From Toxotes chatareus (Eukaryota; Chordata; Actinopteri; Toxotidae), in contig CM028902.1 in NCBI GenBank assembly GCA_016801885.1, positions 992,001 through 1,056,000 on the forward strand: DNA of 64,000 nucleotides, read 5' to 3'. The notes below the pieces were generated by a model. That model was given only the letters and a program-made list of their open reading frames with translations. It ran no database searches and was not told the origin of the DNA. The translations under genes were made by a program, and so were the position numbers. Of this stretch, positions 1 to 11,300 are shown piece by piece. How positions within the stretch are numbered: the first letter of the stretch is position 1; each line of letters starts with the position of its first letter.

Positions 1-184
1 GAGCTCTGAGGAAGACTAATGTAGGTTTAATTTCCCACGTTTTCACTCACACAATCTTAAATTTGAATCAAATTTGTCCAAACTGATTTAAAAAAAAAAA
101 AAAAGGGAGATAAGAGGTTTATTTTGTGTCTGGGTTAAAAAAGAAAAGTTCTGATAAAAAGGAAGAATGAAAAAATGACTCATA

Positions 185-190
185 TTTATT
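185..190 (-). terminator. Polyadenylation signal for FAAP24
   Basis: AATAAA read on the minus strand, about 260 bases past the FAAP24 stop, inside an A/T-rich run. No other strong candidate lies between it and the stop. Confidence 0.5.
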
Positions 191-447
191 TATTATTTAT
201 TGATCCAAAAGTGCAGATTTCAAAGTGAGCTTAGTCGCTATTTGCTGACAGCCCAAGAGCAAATGCAGAGTTAGTGTCCACGAGAGCCAAAGTGTTTTTA
301 GTGTCGAACCACCAACCAGTGAAAACAGAATTAAGCCAAGTTTCAGTAGCAAAGAAAAAGGTAACTAGAACCTTTAAGTCCAAACCTCCCTGGTTAAACA
401 AAGACCCAGAGCAGAGGCCTGCAGACCCCGAGGCCTGTGGACCCCCT

Positions 448-2669
448 TCATGTTCCAGCAGCACTGGGTTTGTGGAAGAAACTGTGGATTTGCTGAGCAG
501 CTGCCTGACCCACGATGGGCTCCATCTCGGCGGGGGCAGCCTCGCAGAGCTGCTGGATGCTGGAGAAGTGATGCAGCAGAGCCAGAGCTTTTACCCTGCC
601 CACCCCGGGGACCTGCTGGACCACAGCCAGGACCACAGGGTCCAACAGCCGAGAGGAACTCGCCCTCCTGAAGGGGTTCTCTCTGCCGTCCCTGTGGACC
701 TGAGATGATCAGAGCAGGTTGGAAAATCAGCATCAGCAGCAGAACATGCAGCTACGAGGATCTCAGACAGCTCAGATAAACCACTCTTACACCAAGGATC
801 TGGACCACAACAAACAGCAAGCTGAATGGGACTCAGGCAAGTGAACAGTCATCTTCTATCTTCCACCTGCAGGCTGTGACGTCTGTACGCTGTTATTTTT
901 TCAATGATTAATGTTCATTTCAGTCTTTCTCAAATCTTAAACACCTGGAGAACAGTTCTGTGCAGCAGAGATCTGTATTTTCTGGATCACCTAATCTGCT
1001 GCTCTTTCTGTGACGCCTCATTTTGACCTGAAAGTATCTACATCACACAAAAACTGAACCAGCAAAGAGAATTTATTTTGTTTCTGAAACAGATAATAAG
1101 GACCCACTGAAGGGCAATTCACAGGAAGTTACCCTCTGATGACTGCCTGGTAAAATAATAATTAAAAAAAAAAAAAGATTTTTATAAAGGAAGTCTGGAG
1201 GTGCTGGAGGTCTATTGTGCTGAATAATCTTCATTACTTACAATCTGAGTGATGAGCTGTGAGGCCTCCGTCTGCCCGCCGACCGGCAGCAAAGTCAGGC
1301 CGAGGTCAAACACCACAAACTTCTGCACAGCAGAGAAGTACTGCTCACTCAGTCTGGTGTTTTCCACCAACACAAGCTTCTGGAAACTGCTGCTGGCCTA
1401 TAAAACAGCTCAGATCAGATGGTGCGACACAGAGAAAGCTTTTAGCAAAATCGCTTTGTCAGCCCTTTGGTGCATTAAACTCACATTTCTGTAGCGAACC
1501 AGCTTCCTCTTGTAGCTGGTTCCTGCTATAACGTCGCACTCAGACACATACAGGATGCAGCTTTTGTTAGGAAGGTGGAAATCTGCCACAGCAAGCTCAT
1601 TCTCAAATAGGATTTTCACACCTCCACCTACAGAAGGAGGAGAGTTTGTTCATGAATGAATTGTCTCTTCATTCAGATGTTAAATTTCACTGTCACAGAT
1701 TAGTTTGAGAAATGTCAGACAGTTTCGAAATGCTTGTTTTGTCCGACCAATAGTCAAAAATACAACGACTTTTAGTTTAATATCACAAAAAACAACCCAG
1801 CAAAATATTCACACTAGAGAAGCAGTGAACTTCAGTCAAACTGGTCAGCTAATCATAGCAAACTGACTAATCTTAACAGCTCGGAAAATATAAAGTGTTT
1901 TTTCACACATCCAAAATTCAGTTTTAGCTAACGTTGAAAAGAAAATACATTTCTCCAACATCCTTATCAAACTCCAGTGTTCAAGTTTTAATGAGGAAAC
2001 TAATTTCACAATATCCAGTGGACGTAAATGCAGGTTTTAGTGGGCGTTTGCCCTTCACTCAGAACTTCACTCAAAAACTTATTAAAGGCTACTCTTCATC
2101 CAAAGACGATAATATTAAATGTTTGTTTTTTTTCTTAGGAGGCTTGTCTGACGCTTGGTGCACACTCTTTATGTGGGCAGTGATAAAATACACCTAACAA
2201 CGCTTTTTTCCCCCCTGTAAAATGCCAAATTTATTAAATTCGTTAAAGAGAGGAACAAGCTGACATTGGCGGTGAGCACCGTGCAGTGACTGTAGAATCT
2301 ATACTTTTATTATATTATTGAGACATTTTTAGTTTATGGCATCTGAGCCGAATTAAAGATAGGAACTATTAAAAACAGAAGAGACGTACAGTTATATTCT
2401 ATGAGCTGTGCTTGTCTGTTTTAAAGAGAGAAACAACTTATATAGAGATTTTTATAAGCGAAATTTGGGTAAAGTCTCGGGGCAAAAAAACAAAACAAAC
2501 GCTAGCAAACGTTACATGCTAAAAGATTAATATGAAGCTGTTACATAAATAAAGTAATTAATTTACCCTTCAAGCTTTGAATGAGAGACGAGTTTCTCCA
2601 TTTCTCGCCTGCGATAATGTGTCCGTAAGGAGGAACAGCGTTCAGTAACACAGGGGCTTTGGTCTCCAT
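448..2669 (-). CDS. faap24: FAAP24, Fanconi anaemia core complex-associated protein 24
   Basis: Four coding exons on the minus strand: 2567-2669, 1485-1627, 1242-1397 and 448-699 (stop at 448-450). All have GT-AG borders and the phases agree, giving 217 aa; the human protein is 215. The start METKAPVLLNAV leads into a GHIIAGEKWRNS block like the human N-terminus. Exons 2-3 encode the ERCC4-like nuclease-fold region (SCILYVSECDVIAG; ENTRLSEQYFSAVQKF). The last exon carries the helix-hairpin-helix pair (VQQVPGVGRVKALALL, then IVGQAAAQQIHSFF). From family knowledge, FAAP24 binds FANCM and single-stranded or branched DNA, targeting the Fanconi core complex to stalled forks in the nucleus; its nuclease fold is catalytically inactive. 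A TTTATT at 185-190 is a plausible polyadenylation signal on this strand. Identification is secure. Confidence 0.93.
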
Positions 2670-3164
2670 GTGGCTAAATACACGTTTGGCCTTCTTAACA
2701 TGGTCAGATACGCTGCATATTTATTAAACGCGCTCGGGAAAGTGTGTATAAACACATGTAGAACACATTACCGGCCACAAACCAACGCTTCGTCTCAGGG
2801 GACATTTGTTTTGCCTCCAAAACGTCACGTCTCTTCTTCTTGTCTTCAGATGGTTTAGATGAGGGACACGCGCCGCCGCGTCGCCCCCTGGAGGACAGGA
2901 AGTAAAATGCATTCCTGGAAAACTTGATTTTAGTTTGATCATATTTGTTAATGAAGTGTTTTTATAATTAAAAAATAAACATTAGGACAATTAACACTGT
3001 TTTATTTAATAATATAGAACCTGAACTTCTGTTTTATATCACAACCTGATGTTTCCCTGCTGGTAACCCCATCAGTCTGGTAACACAACAACAAACTGCC
3101 CGACTCCAAAACGAACAGTGCACAAACCAGTGAATATTTTCATGATTGATTAATCTGCAGATTC

Positions 3165-3170
3165 TTTATT
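3165..3170 (-). terminator. Polyadenylation signal for the transposase-derived gene
   Basis: AATAAA on the minus strand, 230 bases beyond the stop at 3400. It also separates this gene from the FAAP24 start region at 2669. Confidence 0.45.
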
Positions 3171-3399
3171 GGCCTATAAAATAAAAAAAATGAAAAAATT
3201 CAATTCCAGCCCATAACAAACACAAACATTTGTACAAAGAGCAAAAATTCACAGTGTGAAAATGAACATGTCTGTTTTCTGGAGGGCGAACAATGGAGTA
3301 AAGAATCAGTATATTTTGGGTTTTTCTGTCCTGATATCAACATTTATCTGCCCTGAGCCAAACATGTCTGAGGTAGTGTCTGTGTACCTGAACACAGCA

Positions 3400-4723
3400 T
3401 TAAATCAGAGGTCCTTGAAAGTTTGTCAGCAGCGCGCAGGCTGTCCACAGCTGGTTGACTGACCCACACAGTGTCGATGGAACGTCATCAAATACGTGGT
3501 ACTCTTTGATACGACTGATCACCTTCTGCACATGGATTTTCAAGCGGCCAGCGGCTCGTGTGTGTGTTATATCGTCTTGATTTAACTGTTCATTTGGCCC
3601 CAAGAACGTCAGGCTGACGAGGTTTACACCAATCACATCGAGGACGTCTTTGATCTCTAAGCTCTTGTCTGCCATCACTTCGTCACCCGGCTCCAGGAGG
3701 TTTAAAATCCCTGACTCCCTGATGACGTCCTTATCGGAGATGGAGGCTGTGAAGACGCTGCTGACGAAGCTGACAGAGCCAGATGGAGTGATGCCGACCA
3801 GGGACTTAAGTGTTGTGGAGCTTTTGTGATGGGAAGAGTTCACTGTGCATGTTGCCAGCTGGATGTGGATCTCAATCAAGTCCAGCACCACCCGTGTTTT
3901 GGGGAAGGTTGCTGTGAAGAACGGCGGCATCAGCTTATCCACAGCCCGTCTACTTGGCCATATCGGCAGCGTTCCCAGCATGAAGAACAGGTAGTGGCAC
4001 CATGTGATGCAGGTTGTCAACACAATGTCCTCCGACACCAGGAGCCTCTTAGACATGTCAATAGGAAAAAAACCCCGCCTCACGAAGCAAAGGAATAGAA
4101 ACAGCTGATCAAACAAACACAGGTGTTGTGCCTGGAAGCCAGTGTCCACTGTGCTGTCTTCAGTCTTTTTCAGCACCTGACTCCAATTCCCAATAGTCTC
4201 TGGTGTCGGCTGCAGAACTAGGTAAAATGCTTTGAGTGTGTTGTAGTCTTTGAATCCAGTGTAGAACATGATAAGCTCTGGCTCACTCTGGAGGCGCTGG
4301 AGAAAGAACCGCTCACATTTCAGCCCTGCGCTGGTTTCTTCTGGATGGTTGAGCTCCAGCTGTGAGGCCTGCAGCTGCTTTTTCAGTGTCATGACCCTTG
4401 AATAGCTGTGATCATGAAACACTTCTGTAAGTTCCAGAGTGCTGAGAGTGAGAAAGAAAACACAGGTAAACAGAAAAGAAGGGAGTTAAGATCCCATGTT
4501 AAACCATGACTGAATTGCTGATAAGCTCAGCACGTCATCAACAAAGCATGCTCTGTTTTATGACAACAAATCACCCACACCGTCGTATGATAGAGACCAG
4601 CATGGCATTCTGTGTGTCTCTGTGGTCACGCTCTGTCTGTCTGTGCTTGTTTTGCCTCTGTTTGTTGTTTGCTTCAGATACTCACTGAGTTTCCATCTCT
4701 AAGTCTGGTGTTGTCTCCTTCAT
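3400..4723 (-). CDS. PIF/Harbinger-like transposase-derived protein (DDE_Tnp_4 fold), probably domesticated
   Basis: Two coding exons: start ATG at 4723 with exon 4686-4723 (this exon runs back to 4739), then 3400-4441, giving 359 aa with no internal stop. The donor GTGAGT and the acceptor CTCTCAG agree in phase. The C-terminal half has the family signatures: VVLDLIEIHI (first Asp, ~200), LVGITPSGSVSFVSS, SISDKD (~249), MADKSLEIKDV (~271) and LKIHVQKVISRIKEYHVF. In active relatives the last block reads HVERxI, and its Glu belongs to the catalytic triad; here it is Gln (~318). Residues ~115-170 look like the helix-turn-helix domain that normally precedes the DDE region. No complete THAP domain was found. 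An upstream exon ending at 4831 joins 4739 in a frame that lacks an ATG, so it is taken as 5' UTR. Known: family. Inferred: inactive enzyme retained as a host gene. Confidence 0.72.
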
Positions 4724-5140
4724 GTCCTGCTCGGGGTCCCTGAACAGAAACAGCATATAATCTCACAGTGTATTTTTATACGTATACACACACATACACA
4801 CTCACTCACTCACTCACTCAGGACACCCACCTGTGGAAACGGGTCCTCCTTGTCTCGGGTCGACGGCCTGTAAATAAAGTCGGACGCTGCCTTTCTTCAG
4901 TTTGTTCAGACCCTTCAGAGATTTGATTCTAAAGGCTTCCGTAAAACGTCTGCCGCAGACCTTGGTACTGTCTGAGACCTGCTGGGACACGGGCCGTTAC
5001 CTCTGAGCGGCCTGGTTCCTCACAAAACCTCCTCCGACCAGATACCTCCTCATATCCTGGTACACAACAATAAACCGCGTAACACAAACACGACGACGTC
5101 ATGCTGCCGCCGCCACTCCGCTCTTCTTCTGCGCACAGAT
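4684..5140 (-). promoter_or_regulatory. 5' untranslated exons and promoter area of the transposase-derived gene
   Basis: The exon 4686-4739 has an acceptor (TTCAG before GGACCC) and a donor (CA before GTGAGT). A second donor CCACAG/GTGGGTG at 4831/4830 closes an upstream exon whose 5' limit is unclear; an acceptor TTTACAG lies near 4863. 4930-5130 is GC-richer with several CpGs and is the likely promoter. Several short open frames here contain THAP-like words (KVCGRRFTEAF near 4950), but none joins the main ORF in phase. Confidence 0.4.
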
Positions 5141-8100
5141 CCAAACCACGGTGAAAGGCGCACACTGCCCCCTGCAGCCTGCAGGCAGGGATGCAGCGTG
5201 TCAGACCAGCACCGTTCAACTGAGAGGCCTTTTACAGTGTTTCTCACAAAACACAAAGGTAAAGAAACATTAAAAACAAAAAGACTTAGGGTTTAAAACG
5301 AGTAAAATTCAACTGAATACAACATTAAAATGAGGTCAAAGAGATCAACAACACACAGAGCTTAACAGAGGACAGAAAACAGCACCCAGGCCCCCGGGCC
5401 CCCAGGAGTCAGACTCACTCCATATCTATGAATCTGATAAATCAAAGATCTACAGGAATTTGTTCCACTGGATATCAGCTGTAACAGGTCCTCCAAACTC
5501 CCCTCTGTGGCCCCAGTCTAATGTATTTATTTCCTCCAGATCCATAAACAGGGAGGAAATAACAGGAAATTGTGTGAATGGAAGCAGAGTTCTGCTGCTG
5601 CTGGACGAGCTTCGTCACAGAGATCAGCTCATACGGAGAATTTAGTGCCACACAGACGAGAGCAGACGGTGAAGACTGTAAAATCAGATGAGTCAGTAAC
5701 AGCCAATCAGATGCTCAAATACAAACAGACTAAAGCTGCTGTTCTTCATTACACTGCATCAGTGTATGTTTTATTATCATTATGATCCTTTATTGAATTT
5801 CTTCTGCTCAGCTCTAACTGAGGCCAAAACAAACTGTAAGTACGTACGTTTGGAGGCATTTTCACATCAGTTTCTCCTCCATTTAATCCAATCAGCATTT
5901 CTGATGTAAGCACAGACGCTGAAACAACATGTGGAATAACTCTTTAATGTGACAGAAAACAGAGCATTTTTATTATGAAACTGAAACTTCACAGGAAATC
6001 AGGTTTAATCATCTGAGAGTTATGAGTTTTCTTCAAAGTAAAAGGAAAAGCTGTAGAGACACAAGTTTATCTCAAACAAACAGTGCAGAACAGAAATTCT
6101 GTCATAACAACACAAATAACTTCAATAACTCCATGTTTTAATATCTTCTGCTGAGCGAAACTCTTAAACTTCCTGTTTTATTTTCTGACTGCAGCTAAAT
6201 ATTTATCCTAAAAACAAACTTTTCTCTTTTTAATCCTCAGCTGTTTAACCAAAGCTCCACAAATGATTGAATGAGGAGTCACACGAGGACATCACAACAA
6301 TGCCACTGTTTCCACTGTGCTGCTGCACAGCGTTTTGTTATACATCTCCTCCTGAAGAACTAGTTTAATTAGTTTACTTCCTCACTAAGACCAAAGGATA
6401 ATAAAGGTTCAATCATTTAATTTGCTCAACATTCCCTCGTGTTCTTGCCAAAATCCTTCGTCATGTAAAAGAAGACTTCAACCCAAAATGAAACTTTTGT
6501 CATCAGCGTCTCGTCGTCATGTGAGACAAGACATGAGTCTCAGGACTTTTTAGGACAGCAAAGCTTTCCGAGGTGGAGTTCCCCTCGTGTCTGTGGAGCC
6601 AGGCTGATTAGATAAACACTTTAAGTGTCAGGACAAACGTTTTCAGTAATGCTGTTTTCATCAGTTAACAACCAAACAGCCACAACACGAAGCTAAAACA
6701 CCACTGACGTTTAGAACCACAAAACCCAGAACCAGGAACGTCCTGGGTGAGTCCCAACAGGAGCAGGACATGAGGAGGATCAGACTGCAGCTGTACAAAA
6801 TACGACGGCCTACGTCCACAACCTTACCTTCCACCTCACTACCTGAAGGGGGCACAGTACTCTGCAATGAACATAAGCTACAAGGTCAGTTCCAACACGT
6901 TAGACCACAGAGCTGGTCTAACATGTTGGTTCAGAACCTCCCACAGGTGACCAGGCAGACTGAGATCTGGTGACTGTTAAGGCCACGTCATTCATATCAG
7001 CTACACACTCATCAAACCATTCAGCGACCCCTCGTTCCCTGAGCGGAGACGCCTACGTTACATTTGTTATGTTTCTCGACTCATTTATTCAGAAATGTCC
7101 ATATAACAAAATACAATTCAGCAGCTGCACAGGCTACAGCCTTCAAACCGACCATGAAGCTGAATCAGAGAGACAAATGGGGGGACGGTGACCTTCATGA
7201 TGGACTGACCGAGAAGAGCTGAATTGAGAGCAACTGGACTCGGCTGCAGACACTTGCAGGATGTTTCATCCAAGGCCCTGTTCACACTTGGCAATAACAC
7301 GTGTCTCTGATGATATGATCACCTGTGGTCAGCTCTGACTACAGGTGTGAATGCACCACAGAAACACTGAGATCTCATCGCTCAGACCACATTCAGAGGA
7401 AGTCTGGACTCAACATGGCCACTGTTCTGAGCAGTGTCTAGGTCAGAGGTGTCCAAACTGTCCCACAAAGGGCCGGTGTGGCTGCAGGTTTTTGTTCCAA
7501 CCAATGAAGAGCACACAGTTTGACCAATCAACTGCCTGAAGACTGAGTTCAGTTGATTAAATGAGTCAAGTCTGGTGTGCTGCTGCTTGGTTGGAACAAA
7601 AACCTGCAGCCACTCGGCCCTTTGTGGGACAGTTTGGACACCTCTGGTCACCTCCTTCTAATATGGAAATAAGAAATGCATTTTAACCTAAATCTTTAAA
7701 TTAGATTAGATTAGATTGGATCAGTGAATTCAATGTTGATGTTCTCAGATCCCAACAGTACGAGCTTCAGTGTTAAAGAGGCCAAAGGTCACAGCACCAA
7801 CACAACAGGTGACACAAATACCTTCCTAAGGTAAGTCACACGACAGACAGTGTTTTCTGTTTCTTAGGGCTCATCAGGTTTAGACTTCAGTCACTGTCAC
7901 TGCTGCTCTTTGGGTTCAGGTACCAGTTCTCCTCTCCTGTGTCCTCCACAAACCACAGACCTGGAGACCAGAACACAAAAAGCACAGACGTCAGCAGGTA
8001 TCATAGAAAACAAAATGAGAGGTATTTTCAGAGTTTCACAGACTGTGGTCTTTACCACATGGTGCTGTGTCTTCATCCACTTCAAAGTGCTCCATATCAT

Positions 8101-8226
8101 AACTCACAAAAATATTCTGTAGAAAAAAAAAAAACCCCAGCCATGTTCATTTCATCACAGCATTTCTCCTTAATTTACAACAATTTCAAAATGACTTCAA
8201 GAATAAATTCTGAAACGCATTTACCA
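5141..8226. other. Intergenic DNA without a supported gene
   Basis: A/T-rich sequence between the transposase-derived gene and the 3' end of TDRD12. Open frames here are under 100 codons, lack splice support and show no recognisable protein family. The only structured element is the inverted-repeat MITE at 7444-7646. In human the corresponding interval holds SLC7A9 and CEP89; no trace of either was seen here. Confidence 0.6.
7444..7646. mobile_element. hAT-type MITE with long terminal inverted repeats
   Basis: A 203-bp near-palindrome. The ends CAGAGGTGTCCAAACTGTCC and its reverse complement match perfectly for 31 bp, and after one small mismatch the arms continue pairing to about 60 bp per side (TGGCTGCAGGTTTTTGTTCC). 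The centre is about 80 bp of unique sequence. CAGAGGTG ends are typical of hAT (Charlie-like) elements. The left flank GTCTAGGT resembles the favoured hAT target NTCTAGAN, but the right flank GTCACCTC does not match, so the 8-bp duplication is not preserved. There is no coding capacity, so it is non-autonomous. Confidence 0.8.
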
Positions 8227-8232
8227 TTTATT
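8227..8232 (-). terminator. Polyadenylation signal for TDRD12
   Basis: AATAAA on the minus strand, 145 bases past the TDRD12 stop at 8377-8379. Confidence 0.5.
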
Positions 8233-8376
8233 TAACAAACCTCTCATCGTCAAAATATTTTTGTACAGTTGACATGAGGATTCCAGAGTTTCTACAGTGT
8301 TCACTGAGTCAAATTTGAGACTTTTTAAGACCTTTAAGAATATAATTTTACACATAGTATGGTATAGTATATCACG

Positions 8377-11300
8377 TTATTGTCTGTATTTCAACTCCAG
8401 TACCTTGTTCCTGAGGAGTTTTTCCCAGTATCCCTGCTGTTGTTTGACCAGTTTGAGGACTGGCTCATTGGACTTCATTTCCCAGCAGCACTGGTCCGGA
8501 GCGATGCCGGCCTGAAGCTCCAGGTCGGCTCTGTAGGACTGATCCTTCACTCTGCCACTGAACACAATCAACAGAGAGCGTTAATCTGATCACACAGAGA
8601 AAGGAGCAGGTCTTTGCACACAGAGCTGTTTTGTTTACTGTTGTGAAATTCGAACCAGCTCTCTTCCATCCTTCCATAGGCTGTAAATCACTTTGCACCA
8701 CCTCCCCTCAGACCTCAGGGAGTCAGGAAGCCGAGTCCATGGGAGGGTAAAGTCGGAGGCCACCGTGTATGCTCATAGAGTTTTCATTTGTTTTTGGTTA
8801 CTGAGTCTGTAAACATGTTCCCTAAAACCAGCTCAGTGACGGTTTGATGCTCTTTTTTTGATTTACATTATAAACTGACTGAATAATTCATGCGAGAACA
8901 TAGTGAAAAATGACCAAAAAACGCCAACTCACGGTGGCGTGGTGCCTCATAAGCCCAGCAGAAACCAAACGGTGTTATCTTTTAACTGTTTTTTTTTTTT
9001 TTTTTGTTTAATTTGTAAAAAAAAAAAAACAGGTTAATTAGTGAGTTTTAAAGATACACATAAATATTTTTTTCATGAACCTTTTGGACAAAACATACTT
9101 CCCCAAATATCCATTTAAATAAAACTGATGTGACATCCAACTGTTGCGTAATAATCATGTGACACTAAATACTGATTTGAAAACATTTTATTACAAGCTA
9201 AAGTGATTCAGAAGCGTAATCACAGGAACCTGTGTGGGTACTTCAGGAATCCACAGTGTTACTGAAGCACAACTGTAACCACAGCATTTCAAAACTAACC
9301 TGTAAAATCCAATTTTACCTCTGAATGAGCTCAAACTAACTTTGTGTGTGTGTGTGTAAACATTATGTCTCACATGATGTAACACGTTCATTTGATTAGA
9401 TCTTTAGCTGTGAAACTTCAGATGTTTTATTCAGAAACAACAGACTGAACAATAAGTTCAAAGGCCCAACAAAGAGAAGTCATAGATGTTTGATTATTCA
9501 CTGATGTTTGATGTGACACCAGCCTCCACACAGAAACAGTGTGTGTTTAATTCACACAGAGGCTAGCCATGCTAAACATGTACCCACTCCCACCAGTGTA
9601 AAGTGCTCTGGATAAAAAGCTCCACTGACTGATGGATGTGATGTGAAGTAAGTGAGTGATCAGTGGTGGTCTGCTCCTGACAGACCTGTAGACGACTCTC
9701 TGTGGGTAGAAGTCACAGCGCTGACTCTCTGGGTTCATCAGCTTCACTGTTAGAATCACAGACTCTGACGTCTGGTACCAAAGGACCTGAGGATGGAAAC
9801 TGAGACAACCAGAGAGGAATCGCATACATTCCACATTTAGTTTTAATGCACCTTAATGAAAATGCAGATTCTGTCTCAAACACTTGCACCTTTTTGTGGA
9901 GTCACCACTGTCTGTTCCGTTAGTGTTGATGTCTGAAAAAATACTAAATTTCCAGTAATGTGGGTAAATCTACCCGAGCAAAGCTCCTGAGTAAAGACAC
10001 CAACCTTGTCATCTGTTCAGCTGACCTCAGATCAGAAGTGTGTTTGTTCCTCTGTTCATTTTCAGCCCAGGTATCTGACAGGGAGTTCTGAACAGACACA
10101 GCAACCAGGTGGGGTTCAGGTGCTTGTGGTGCTGGGACCAGGGACTGGTTCACTGAAGATGCTGGACCTGATGTCTCACACGGCTGGAGCTGAGGAGTGT
10201 CAGTGAGCTCCCTGACCTCTGACGCTCTGAAGACTTCAGCCAAATCTTCTTCCTCAGCTTTGACGCTGATCTCCAGAGACACTGAACCATCCTGCAACCT
10301 GTAGACATCAGGGACATGCTGCTTCGTTCTGCCGATGGCTGGTATATCCTGACATGTACCCTCCAGTGAGTCAACTGCTTGGACAGTTGAGTCAGTCCAT
10401 CGGTTCCTTACCCACAACTGTGGCCTTCCCCATTACGGCTGCTGACCTCGCCCTCCTGACACAGAGCCTTCAACAGGTCCAGATGCTCCGGGTTGCTGAC
10501 TCCCATCCCAGTATTCAGGATCTCAGACTGGACATTGTATTCATTGATAATTGTTTTCATACCTGGCACTTGGGTCACCCGGATCTCAAAAGAAAAAAGA
10601 AAGGAAAAAAAAAAAAAAAAAAAAAAAAAAAGGAAATAAGCAAACTTGCTAGTACCCACACTCCTGAGTCCAGAGATCACATTAGACTCAACACACAGAC
10701 TGAAACTTCTTTCATTTTGATGCTACTTTTGGACCAGAGACCACAGACACAGCCTACCACGGAGACCCTGGAAATCTGTTAGTAACTCAGATTATTAATT
10801 TGACAACAGGTGGGTGACTCAGTGACTGTGTGAGAAGATGATTGACAGCTGGAAACATACCATGGGATCAACAAAGACAGTGTTTCCCAGACTGAGAACT
10901 GCTCTGGCCCGGTGCTGCAGACCTCGGATCTTCTGGCTGATGGCTCTGATGACCTGCAGGACAAAACGATTAAGACTGGAACAGACTGGTCCTGTGTGTT
11001 TAGTTTGGAGCTATAGTACCTCTCTAACCTTCCTGACTCAAACAGAAACCAGGACCTGAGTCACTGAAGCCAGCAGAAATAATAATGGGTGTCTGTGATC
11101 TTCATCAATTTAAACTCAAGTCTGAGGACAGTTTTAACTCCGGTTCAACTGAAATGAAAGACCTGAAAAATCATAATGACTCATTCTCTGTCAGTACTTC
11201 TGCCTGAATATCAGCCTAATCTGAATGAATAATAGAAGAAAGGAAATCCACTGACAGTGGTTATGCATTTATGTGTGTACGAGCAAAGTTTGTAGGCGGG

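Noticed and set aside
274..708. 144-codon plus-strand frame over the last FAAP24 exon
   Set aside because: Antisense shadow of the helix-hairpin-helix exon; no family resemblance.
10354..10782. 142-codon plus-strand frame with a poly-Lys run
   Set aside because: The Lys run is the A-tract of a TDRD12 splice acceptor read on the wrong strand.
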